Below, piece after piece: positions 1-5,209 of a stretch of 5,209 nucleotides of DNA. The stretch covers positions 1 through 5,209 of the forward strand of contig ONFH01000171.1 in NCBI GenBank assembly GCA_900317015.1, written 5' to 3'. The position numbers and the translations under genes were made by a program. How positions within the stretch are numbered: the first letter of the stretch is position 1; each line of letters starts with the position of its first letter. The notes beneath the pieces were generated by a model. That model saw only the letters and a list, made by a program, of their open reading frames with translations, ran no database searches and had not been told where the DNA came from. This stretch comes from an uncultured Erysipelotrichaceae bacterium. GTDB taxonomy: Bacteria; Bacillota_I; Bacilli_A; Erysipelotrichales; Coprobacillaceae.

Positions 1-83
1 AAACAAGTATAAATCTTTTTTATAAAGCCTTTGTATCTTAAATCAGCAATAAAACAAAGTTCAAAAGAAAAGAATCTATGCTT

Positions 84-117
84 AAAACAAAAAACGTCTC
101 CCCTAAAGGAAACGTTT
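84..117 (-). terminator. Rho-independent terminator of the dap operon
   Basis: On the minus strand a 10-bp stem (108-117 paired with 92-101, one G-U pair, all others Watson-Crick) closes a 6-nt loop (102-107). It is followed at once by a T-rich run: three T's, a G, then four T's (91 down to 84). The stem begins 7 nt after the aminotransferase stop codon, so it ends the four-gene operon. On the plus strand the stem is not followed by a T-run, so it acts in one direction only. Positions 1-83 beyond it are AT-rich and hold no gene or convincing signal. Confidence 0.9.
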
Positions 118-124
118 CTCATTA

Positions 125-1306
125 TTAAAATTGTTTCAATACTTTTCTAAATGTATTGATGGCTTCATCGACCTGCTCTTCACTAATGATCAGTGGTGGC
201 AACATGCGCACGACATGTGGACCAGCGGTGATCACGATAACGCCTTCTTTGATCATTGCCATTTCAACGTCGGCTGCTTTTGGTTTGACCACCAGTCCCT
301 GCATCAGACCGATGCCTCGATGTCCTTCAACACAGTCAAATTCCTGTGTTAAGGCTTCAAGTCCATCCACTAAATGCTTTGAGACCTTCTGTACATGTTC
401 AAGAATATGATCTTCTTCTAAGATATCGAAGACCGCATTGACAGCCGCACAGACAAATGGATTCCCACCATAAGTAGAGCCATGGTCACCAGGTTCCATT
501 GCTTTGGCATATTTTTCATTCGCTACAAAAGCACCAATTGGAACACCTGCACCAATTCCTTTGGCCAAGCAAAGGATATCTGGCATAATGTCATACTGCA
601 TGTATGTCATCAATGTTCCCGTACGACCCATACCACACTGAACTTCATCTAAGATCAGACAAATACCCTTGTCATCACATAGTTTTCTTAAGCCCTGTAA
701 GAATGGCTTCGTACATGGATTAACGCCGCCTTCACCTTGTAATGGTTCAACGATGATGGCTGCTGTTTTATCAGTCACTAAAGCTTTGACAGAATCCAAA
801 TCATTTAAGTCGGCATATTTGACCTGATTGATCAATGGACCAAAGGCTTTCTGATAGTTTTCATTTCCAGTCAAACGAACAGCCCCTGTCGTACGACCGT
901 GGAAAGAATGATTGAAAGAGATCACTTCACTATCGGCCTTGCCTTTTTCCATATAATAGTATTTACGAGCGAGCTTTAAAGCACCTTCAGTCGCTTCAGC
1001 CCCAGAGTTACAGAAAAACAACTGATGAAGACCTGTTGCTTCACAGACTCTTTTCGCAGCTTTGACACTTTCTGGTGTATAGAAGTAGTTAGAAACATGA
1101 GTGACACGATCTAACTGTTTTTTTAAAGCTTCCGTATATTTAGGGTAACCATAGCCAAAAGAATTGACGCCGATTCCACTATAGAAGTCCAAATATTTAT
1201 GGCCTTCTGTATCATATAAATAACATCCTTCTCCATGATCCATGACCGGTTTTAAACGACCATAGGCATGAAGAAAATATCTTTCACCACATTCATAGTC
1301 AGTCAC
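125..1306 (-). CDS. Class III PLP aminotransferase, probable N-acetyl-LL-diaminopimelate aminotransferase (ArgD-like)
   Basis: A 393-residue cytosolic fold-type I enzyme of the acetylornithine/ornithine aminotransferase family, full length for that family. Visible motifs are the phosphate-binding SGAEA (101-105), FHGRT (135-139; this Arg contacts the substrate carboxylate in ArgD enzymes), LILDEVQCGMGRTG with the pyridine-binding Asp220, the Schiff-base lysine K249 in LAKG, and GSTYGGNP (276-283). The start is GTG. A GGAAGGGGG ribosome site (1316-1324) lies 9 nt upstream, and the start overlaps the deacetylase stop by 8 bp. By sequence alone it would be called ArgD. Its place as last gene of a dapF-dapH-deacetylase operon, which otherwise lacks only the transamination step, argues that it converts N-acetyl-2-amino-6-oxopimelate plus glutamate to N-acetyl-LL-DAP. 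Precedent: E. coli ArgD also works on the succinylated DAP intermediate. It may serve arginine synthesis as well; no arg gene is in view. The family call is firm; the substrate is inferred from context. Confidence 0.9.
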   Translation of the reverse strand: MTDYECGERYFLHAYGRLKPVMDHGEGCYLYDTEGHKYLDFYSGIGVNSFGYGYPKYTEALKKQLDRVTHVSNYFYTPESVKAAKRVCEATGLHQLFFCNSGAEATEGALKLARKYYYMEKGKADSEVISFNHSFHGRTTGAVRLTGNENYQKAFGPLINQVKYADLNDLDSVKALVTDKTAAIIVEPLQGEGGVNPCTKPFLQGLRKLCDDKGICLILDEVQCGMGRTGTLMTYMQYDIMPDILCLAKGIGAGVPIGAFVANEKYAKAMEPGDHGSTYGGNPFVCAAVNAVFDILEEDHILEHVQKVSKHLVDGLEALTQEFDCVEGHRGIGLMQGLVVKPKAADVEMAMIKEGVIVITAGPHVVRMLPPLIISEEQVDEAINTFRKVLKQF

Positions 1307-2429
1307 TTAGGATATCCCCCTTCCAGTGCGAAGCAATTGACATATACATATCAACAGCTTTCATTAAAACTTTTTCATTGAAATTAAAACGATCGGTATG
1401 CAGACCACTTGTATACTCATCTGTTCTTGTCCCCACAAAAACAAAGAGTCCTGGGACAGTCTTTTGATAGAAGGCAAAGTCTTCCGCTAACATTAATGGT
1501 TCCTTTAATTCTTTGAGATCACAGACACTCTGTGCATGTCTAAATAAACGGGCATCATTAATGACTGCTGGATACATTGGCGGACAGCTCCAATCGATCT
1601 TGCATCCATAAGCTTGCTCGGCACCTTTATGAATGCCATCGATCTTCTGCATTAAGAGATCAAAGATCTCATCAGAATACGTACGGACCGTTCCATGTAA
1701 TTCACATGTTGAAGCAACCGAGTTACGGGCTTCACCACCATGGATCTCACCAATATTAATAATGGCCGGTTCAAATGGTGTCTTCATACGCGTTAAGATC
1801 TGCTGGTACTGATTCAATAGGATACTTGCGATCATGATCGAATCGACACCTAAATGCGGCATGCCCGCATGAGCATCTTTACCATGGATCGTGACATCGA
1901 TCTCTCCACATTCAGCCATTAAGCCACCAGCCTTAGAAGCTAAAGTGCCTTCTGGTAAAGTAGGCATTAAATGAATGCCATAGATGGCTTTGACATGATA
2001 CTTTTTAAGAAGTCCACTGGCCACGATCATCTTGGCAGCACCAGGTGCTTCTTCCGCCGGCTGGAAGATCAAAAGAAGATTGACATCAAAATGACGTTCT
2101 TCTTCACTTAATTTCTTCGCAAAACCTAACATGGCCGTCATATGACCATCATGACCACAGGCATGCATACAGCCTTCATGCTTTGACTTAAAAGGAATAT
2201 CATTCTTTTCGGTAATTGGCAAAGCATCCATATCCGTACGAAATGCGATCGTTTCTTCTTTTCCCTGATCAATATAAATATAAAGGCCTGTTTCCAGAAT
2301 TTCTGAAGGATGATAACCCATCTTTTCTAATTCTTTCTTTAAATAAGCCTTTGTCTGATATTCTTTAAGACCCAGCTCAGGGATCTGATGAAGATCCCTA
2401 CGCCAGTTCACTAATTCTTCTACATCCAT
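1299..2429 (-). CDS. dapL: N-acetyldiaminopimelate deacetylase (M20 metallopeptidase family)
   Basis: Cytosolic hydrolase that removes the acetyl group from N-acetyl-LL-DAP to give LL-DAP and acetate. It has 376 residues, close to Bacillus YkuR, which carries the same function. (The symbol dapL is also used for the unrelated LL-DAP aminotransferase, which this is not.) M20 features seen in order are RRDLHQIPELG (10-20), RTDMDALPI (64-72), HACGHDGH (89-96) with metal ligands Cys91 and His93, QPAEEAPG (123-130) with the catalytic/metal glutamate pair 126-127, His153 in GIHL, the dimerisation-domain motif HAGMPH (187-192), AEDFAFY (315-321), and a final LHTDRF (343-348) with ligand His344. M20D relatives include hippurate and auxin-conjugate hydrolases; the dap neighbours decide the assignment. 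Its ATG lies 1 nt after the dapH stop (TAA-A-ATG) with only a weak purine stretch upstream, so translation probably depends on ribosomes arriving from dapH. Its end overlaps the aminotransferase start by 8 bp. Confidence 0.92.
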   Translation of the reverse strand: MDVEELVNWRRDLHQIPELGLKEYQTKAYLKKELEKMGYHPSEILETGLYIYIDQGKEETIAFRTDMDALPITEKNDIPFKSKHEGCMHACGHDGHMTAMLGFAKKLSEEERHFDVNLLLIFQPAEEAPGAAKMIVASGLLKKYHVKAIYGIHLMPTLPEGTLASKAGGLMAECGEIDVTIHGKDAHAGMPHLGVDSIMIASILLNQYQQILTRMKTPFEPAIINIGEIHGGEARNSVASTCELHGTVRTYSDEIFDLLMQKIDGIHKGAEQAYGCKIDWSCPPMYPAVINDARLFRHAQSVCDLKELKEPLMLAEDFAFYQKTVPGLFVFVGTRTDEYTSGLHTDRFNFNEKVLMKAVDMYMSIASHWKGDILSD

Positions 2430-2430
2430 T

Positions 2431-3132
2431 TTATAACTTTCTTAGATCATCCATTAACTGTGTCTTTTCTTCTGTGGCTTCGTCCTTCTGTTCCTTAACG
2501 ATACGAGCAGGGTTACCAACGACAACAGCACCAGCTGGAACGTCTTTTGTAACGATGGCACCAGCACCAACAACAGCCCCTTCACCAATATGAACGCCTT
2601 CGATGACAACAGCATTCGCACCAATTAAAACGTTATCTTCTAAGACAACAGGGTTGGCATTTGGTGGTTCAATGACGCCTGCTAACACAGCGCCAGCTCC
2701 AACGTGACAATGTTTACCAACAGTGGCACGGCCTCCTAAGACAGCACCCATATCGATCATTGTACCTTCACCGATAACCGCACCGATATTGATGACAGCG
2801 CCCATCATGATGACCGCATTATCACCGATCGTAACTTTATCTCTAATAAAAGCACCTGGTTCGATACGTGCATTGACATTTCTTGTATCTAACATAGGAA
2901 TGGCACTATTACGACGATCCTGTTCTAAATAAGAATCTGTAATATTTGCTTCATTGGCTTTTAAGTAAGCTTCAATATCAGCTAATTCCCCAATTAAGAT
3001 ACGTGAAGAAGCATCACCAAATACATGGAATGCATCACTGTCTGGTAAGTCATGTCCTTTGACATAAACTTTCACAGGTGTTTTCTTTTCGCTCTCGGCA
3101 ATGTAGCGAATAATTTCTTCTGCTTTATTCAT
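2431..3132 (-). CDS. dapH: 2,3,4,5-tetrahydropyridine-2,6-dicarboxylate N-acetyltransferase
   Basis: Uses acetyl-CoA to acetylate tetrahydrodipicolinate, opening the ring to N-acetyl-L-2-amino-6-oxopimelate. This is the committed step of the acetylase branch of DAP synthesis. The protein has 233 residues, close to the Bacillus enzyme. An N-terminal DapH-type domain (about 1-85) contains TPVKVYVKG (18-26) and RRNSAIPMLD (73-82). It is followed by a left-handed beta-helix of hexapeptide repeats (about 88-210), including IGDNAVIMMGA, IGEGTMIDMGAVLGG, VGAGAVLAGV and IGANAVVIEGV, then VVGNPARIVK and a charged C-terminal helix. The DapH-type N-domain distinguishes it from succinyl-type DapD. The ATG is preceded by AGGAGG (3139-3144, spacing 6), the best ribosome site in the operon, and overlaps the dapF stop by 8 bp. 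Such enzymes form trimers; that is family knowledge. Confidence 0.96.
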   Translation of the reverse strand: MNKAEEIIRYIAESEKKTPVKVYVKGHDLPDSDAFHVFGDASSRILIGELADIEAYLKANEANITDSYLEQDRRNSAIPMLDTRNVNARIEPGAFIRDKVTIGDNAVIMMGAVINIGAVIGEGTMIDMGAVLGGRATVGKHCHVGAGAVLAGVIEPPNANPVVLEDNVLIGANAVVIEGVHIGEGAVVGAGAIVTKDVPAGAVVVGNPARIVKEQKDEATEEKTQLMDDLRKL

Positions 3133-3964
3133 AATTTTCCTCCTGTAAATAGCCTCTAAAAGTCGTACGTGCGGGACCTGTCATAAAGATCGTCCCATCA
3201 CGATATTCAATTTGTAAATGTCCGCCAAGTAATTCGACGTCCACTTTATTCTGACATTTCTTATTTAAATAGCAGGCATAAGCGACGGCACATGCCCCTG
3301 TTCCACAGGCCCATGTTTCACCACTGCCTCTTTCCCAGACACGCATCTTCACATGTGTATCGTCAAGGATCTTGACGAACTCAGTATTCACGCTTTCCGG
3401 GAAGATTTCCGCATGTTCAAAATAAGGACCGATGGCTGCTAAATCAAAATCAAGATCATCTGTTTCAATGACAAAATGAGGATTGCCCATTGATACAGCT
3501 GTACCATAGTAAGTCTTTCCTTCGATTTCTATTGGCTGATGGATCATCGTTTCCCCATCATAGAAAACAGGTATATCCTGAGGTTTTAATATAGGCGCCC
3601 CCATATCGACACGGACATCTGTGACTTGACCATCTTTTAAGATCAGTTCACATGTCTTGATGCCGCTTAGGGTCTCGATCTTTAATGTTGTTTTCTTTGT
3701 TAAATGTTCATCATAGACAAATTTTGCAAAACACCGGATTCCGTTCCCGCACATCTTGCCTTCACTACCATCAAGATTGAACATCCGCATTTTAAAATCT
3801 GCCACGTCACTCTCGAGAATGACGATCAGACCATCAGAACCGATCCCAAAATGCCGGTCCGAGATCTGCTTGATAAACTCTGCATTGAGAGGGACTTTCT
3901 GATGAATGCCGTCCATATAGACGTAATCATTACCGATTCCCTCCATTTTTGTAAACTGGAGCAT
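3125..3964 (-). CDS. dapF: Diaminopimelate epimerase
   Basis: Cofactor-free epimerase that converts LL-DAP to meso-DAP, used for peptidoglycan cross-links and as the precursor of lysine. From the chosen ATG it has 279 residues, normal for the family. The two catalytic cysteines are present: Cys72 in MCGNGIRC (71-78) and Cys220 in ETWACGTGA (216-224). Also seen are the N-terminal FTKMEGIGNDY (4-14), FNLDGSEG (62-69), MGNPHFVI (159-166) and NTEFV (193-197). The reading frame extends 7 codons further upstream to a TTG at 3985 and an ATG at 3982. The ATG at 3964 is preferred because family members begin with M-x-F-x-K-M-x-G-x-G-N-D and a purine-rich ribosome site (3969-3977) sits 4 nt before it. 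It is the first gene of the operon although it catalyses the last step. Confidence 0.96.
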   Translation of the reverse strand: MLQFTKMEGIGNDYVYMDGIHQKVPLNAEFIKQISDRHFGIGSDGLIVILESDVADFKMRMFNLDGSEGKMCGNGIRCFAKFVYDEHLTKKTTLKIETLSGIKTCELILKDGQVTDVRVDMGAPILKPQDIPVFYDGETMIHQPIEIEGKTYYGTAVSMGNPHFVIETDDLDFDLAAIGPYFEHAEIFPESVNTEFVKILDDTHVKMRVWERGSGETWACGTGACAVAYACYLNKKCQNKVDVELLGGHLQIEYRDGTIFMTGPARTTFRGYLQEENYE

Positions 3965-3968
3965 CTTC

Positions 3969-3977
3969 TCACCCTTT
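3969..3977 (-). promoter_or_regulatory. Ribosome binding site deciding the dapF start
   Basis: The minus strand reads AAAGGGTGA, a partial match to the anti-Shine-Dalgarno complement, 4 nt before the ATG at 3964. It lies inside the longer possible frame from 3985 and so favours the shorter 279-residue protein. Confidence 0.65.
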
Positions 3978-3984
3978 CGCATCA

Positions 3985-4013
3985 ATCATAACAAAGCCAT
4001 CCCATCTCTGCAA
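3985..4013 (-). promoter_or_regulatory. Candidate proximal promoter of the dap operon
   Basis: On the minus strand, TTGCAG (4008-4013) lies 17 nt before TATGAT (3985-3990). The -10 matches the consensus at 5 of 6 positions; the -35 matches only in TTG. Transcription would start near 3978, giving a very short leader that just includes the ribosome site. The weak -35 makes this uncertain. It competes with the distal candidate at 4042-4070. Confidence 0.4.
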
Positions 4014-4041
4014 TGTTTCTAGGCCTTGAAATGTTAAGAAA

Positions 4042-4070
4042 ATGATAAACGTTTTTCTTGAAAAAGTAAA
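4042..4070 (-). promoter_or_regulatory. Candidate distal promoter of the dap operon
   Basis: On the minus strand, TTTACT (4065-4070) lies 17 nt before TATCAT (4042-4047), matching the sigma-A consensus at 4 of 6 and 5 of 6 positions. It would start transcription near 4035 and give a leader of about 70 nt before dapF. The -35 box and spacer lie within the inverted-repeat cluster at 4052-4097, so a regulator bound there could block it. This region is AT-rich, so chance matches are easy. Confidence 0.45.
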
Positions 4071-4097
4071 ACAGTTTACCGAAAAATATGATTTTTC
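4052..4097. repeat. Cluster of three abutting inverted repeats upstream of dapF, possible operator
   Basis: Three perfect dyads lie almost end to end. The first is TTTTTC-TT-GAAAAA (4052-4065). The second is GTAAA-ACAG-TTTAC (4066-4079). The third is GAAAAAT-ATG-ATTTTTC (4081-4097). The first occupies the spacer of the distal promoter candidate and the second covers its -35 box. The outer two share the GAAAAA/TTTTTC half-site. None is followed by a T-run on the minus strand as expected for a terminator, and they are AT-rich and weak as RNA stems, so DNA-level binding is the likelier role. The symmetry is seen directly; the operator role is inference. Confidence 0.4.
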
Positions 4098-4109
4098 AAA
4101 GTTTAACTC

Positions 4110-4144
4110 AAAATAAAATACACGAAGTGGGGAACTTCGTGTAT
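4110..4144 (-). terminator. Rho-independent terminator of the lipoprotein gene
   Basis: A perfect 11-bp stem (4134-4144 with 4118-4128) closes a 5-nt loop (4129-4133). On the minus strand it is followed by TTTTATTT (4117 down to 4110). It lies 110 nt after the lipoprotein stop codon and separates that transcript from the dap operon. On the plus strand the following bases are less T-rich, so any reverse activity would be weaker. The 110 nt between stop and stem (4145-4254) contain only a 7-bp hairpin (4195-4212) without a T-run and no supported gene. Confidence 0.88.
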
Positions 4145-4254
4145 CTTCTTATTATGTTTTTGTTTAGGGAAGGGAAAATTATATGTTTTGTCTCTGTCAT
4201 CTCTTGATGACAAGGTTAATATAAGCCTTCTTTGTGTCTTTAATATGAACTTAA

Positions 4255-5121
4255 TTAGAAATCATCATTATCATTGATATCATCTTCACGGAACTCTTCC
4301 GATAGATCTTCATGAATGGCCGTCTCTTTGATCTCTTCAGGTGTACCTTCCGGTGCATCTTCATCGACATCACGATCCTGACGATCTTCTTCATCAGCGA
4401 CTTCATCAAGCTGTTCTTCTAAGGATTCCTTTTTCTTCTTGGACTGCTTACGAGCATAAACGATGATCAACACAACCAATAAGATGGCTACTACGATTCC
4501 GCCGATAATATAATAGATGGTTGATGAATTCGTATCAGATGTGATCGTGATCTTCGTGACACGTTTACTCTTGGTCTTCATCATTTCCTTTAATAAATCG
4601 ATCTTGACCGTATGATCCTTGACTGTGCCGACATTTGTCGTTGGGGTGCCAGGCATCGTTACACTCATACTGACTTCCACACCAGCTGCTTCTAAAGACT
4701 GATAAGAATATGTTCCATTCGATAAGCTTGACGTATCAATACCAGAACTTGTTAAAGCATTGGTAATGTTTTCAACGGGAATCGTGACGGTGACTTTTCC
4801 ATTCTGGACTTTTGAAGTGATGGCTTTGGAATCACTATCGGTTGCTTTAATGCCAACATATTTGATGCCGTTATGTGTTTCACTTGTATAACTGATCTTC
4901 GCACTGCTTGATGACTTACGCACGGAAGATTTAAAAGTCTCTTCAACTTTCTTATTCGTCGTCTTTAAATAGTTCTTAATAAAGTCCGTTGATAATAAGA
5001 TCTTCAGATCTGTCGATGCCTTACCATTGCTGTCGACATGAATATTCATTTTATATTTCATACATCCTGTTAAACTAAAAACAAGAAACAAGGATGTGAG
5101 AATCTTAAGAATTTTTTTCAT
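4255..5121 (-). CDS. Membrane lipoprotein of unknown function with C-terminal transmembrane helix and acidic tail
   Basis: 288 residues from the chosen ATG. The first 20 form a lipoprotein signal peptide: MKK, a hydrophobic stretch, then lipobox LTGC with Cys20 as the lipidated residue. Residues 21 to about 202 are an extracytoplasmic domain rich in Ser, Thr, Lys and beta-type patterns, starting MKYKMNIHVDSNGKAS. A strongly hydrophobic helix (about 203-223) is followed by the stop-transfer cluster RKQSKKKK (224-231). The cytoplasmic tail (232-288) has 28 Asp or Glu in 57 residues. The start of the mature part resembles LppM-type lipoproteins by eye; I cannot confirm this. The frame continues upstream to an ATG at 5184, but the ATG at 5121 has AAGGAGG 5 nt ahead, begins a canonical signal peptide, and lies downstream of the likely transcription start. 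It is a single gene with its own promoter and terminator, with no functional link to the dap operon in view. Confidence 0.88.
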   Translation of the reverse strand: MKKILKILTSLFLVFSLTGCMKYKMNIHVDSNGKASTDLKILLSTDFIKNYLKTTNKKVEETFKSSVRKSSSSAKISYTSETHNGIKYVGIKATDSDSKAITSKVQNGKVTVTIPVENITNALTSSGIDTSSLSNGTYSYQSLEAAGVEVSMSVTMPGTPTTNVGTVKDHTVKIDLLKEMMKTKSKRVTKITITSDTNSSTIYYIIGGIVVAILLVVLIIVYARKQSKKKKESLEEQLDEVADEEDRQDRDVDEDAPEGTPEEIKETAIHEDLSEEFREDDINDNDDF

Positions 5122-5126
5122 AGGCT

Positions 5127-5133
5127 CCTCCTT
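5127..5133 (-). promoter_or_regulatory. Ribosome binding site deciding the lipoprotein start
   Basis: The minus strand reads AAGGAGG, a consensus Shine-Dalgarno sequence, 5 nt before the ATG at 5121. The competing ATG at 5184 has only GAGGGG placed 3 nt ahead and would bury the lipoprotein signal peptide behind 21 mostly polar and hydrophobic residues. Confidence 0.8.
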
Positions 5134-5149
5134 TTTCGCTCCATTGCCT

Positions 5150-5177
5150 ATTATAATCAATAAATTCTTTTTTTGAA
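5150..5177 (-). promoter_or_regulatory. Probable sigma-A promoter of the lipoprotein gene
   Basis: On the minus strand a perfect TATAAT (5150-5155) is preceded, across a 16-nt A/T-rich spacer, by TTCAAA (5172-5177; 4 of 6 matches to TTGACA). Transcription would start near 5143, giving a leader of about 22 nt before the ATG at 5121. This places the promoter inside the longer possible reading frame. Confidence 0.6.
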
Positions 5178-5209
5178 TAGCCATTTCCCCTCTTTTGACT
5201 AATAATCAT

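Noticed and set aside
8..24. TATAAA/TTTATA inverted repeat
   Set aside because: It is a 6-bp, pure A/T stem in AT-rich sequence beyond the operon terminator, expected by chance.
131..410. Plus-strand open frames of 73 and 84 codons
   Set aside because: They lie wholly inside the aminotransferase gene on the other strand, have no ribosome site of note, and their products resemble no protein.
2723..2932. Plus-strand open frame with a repetitive Ala/Pro/Ile/Thr product
   Set aside because: It is the antisense reflection of the hexapeptide repeats of dapH; the repetition comes from that gene.
3704..3991. Plus-strand open frame of 95 codons
   Set aside because: It is antisense to dapF, whose catalytic motifs show that the minus strand is the coding strand.
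4036..4059. AAGAAAA/TTTTCTT inverted repeat in the dapF leader
   Set aside because: It has a 10-nt loop and a weak A/T-rich stem, overlaps the better dyad at 4052-4065, and is not followed by a T-run.
4195..4212. 7-bp hairpin with a 4-nt loop (TGTCATC ... GATGACA)
   Set aside because: There is no T-run on either side, so it is not a terminator. It is short enough to be chance, and the real terminator lies at 4110-4144.
4183..4224. Possible tiny plus-strand peptide of 13 codons in the gap after the lipoprotein gene
   Set aside because: It is very short, has no well-placed Shine-Dalgarno sequence, and lies in the 3' untranslated region of the neighbouring gene on the other strand.

Overview
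The window looks like chromosomal DNA of a low-to-moderate GC Firmicute. The signs are strong AGGAGG-type ribosome binding sites, short AT-rich gaps, hairpin-plus-T-tract terminators, and a diaminopimelate (DAP) pathway of the acetylated type typical of Bacilli and their relatives. An Erysipelotrichia-like origin is my guess from the general look of the proteins and is not shown by the sequence. All convincing genes are on the minus strand, so transcription runs from high to low coordinates.

Right part (about 5180 to 4110): a single gene with its own promoter and terminator. It encodes a lipoprotein (288 aa from the preferred start) with a second, C-terminal membrane anchor and a very acidic cytoplasmic tail. 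Its function is unknown; an LppM-like fold is possible.

Middle gap (3965 to 4254, 290 bp): the terminator of the lipoprotein gene, then an AT-rich regulatory stretch with three abutting inverted repeats and two candidate promoters for the next operon. I see no lysine riboswitch here.

Left part (3964 to 84): a tightly packed four-gene operon, dapF - dapH - N-acetyl-DAP deacetylase - class III aminotransferase, closed by a strong terminator. The genes overlap by 8 bp, are separated by 1 bp, and overlap by 8 bp. Together they cover every step from tetrahydrodipicolinate to meso-DAP. DapH acetylates tetrahydrodipicolinate, the aminotransferase makes N-acetyl-LL-DAP, the deacetylase releases LL-DAP, and DapF epimerises it to meso-DAP for peptidoglycan and lysine. 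The earlier steps (aspartokinase, asd, dapA, dapB) and lysA are not in the window. The unusual point is that the transamination gene belongs to the ArgD-like class III family rather than to the class I family of Bacillus PatA.

I found no RNA genes, mobile elements, CRISPR arrays or clearly novel system. This is mostly a well-understood biosynthetic operon, with some interesting regulatory structure and one uncharacterised envelope protein.
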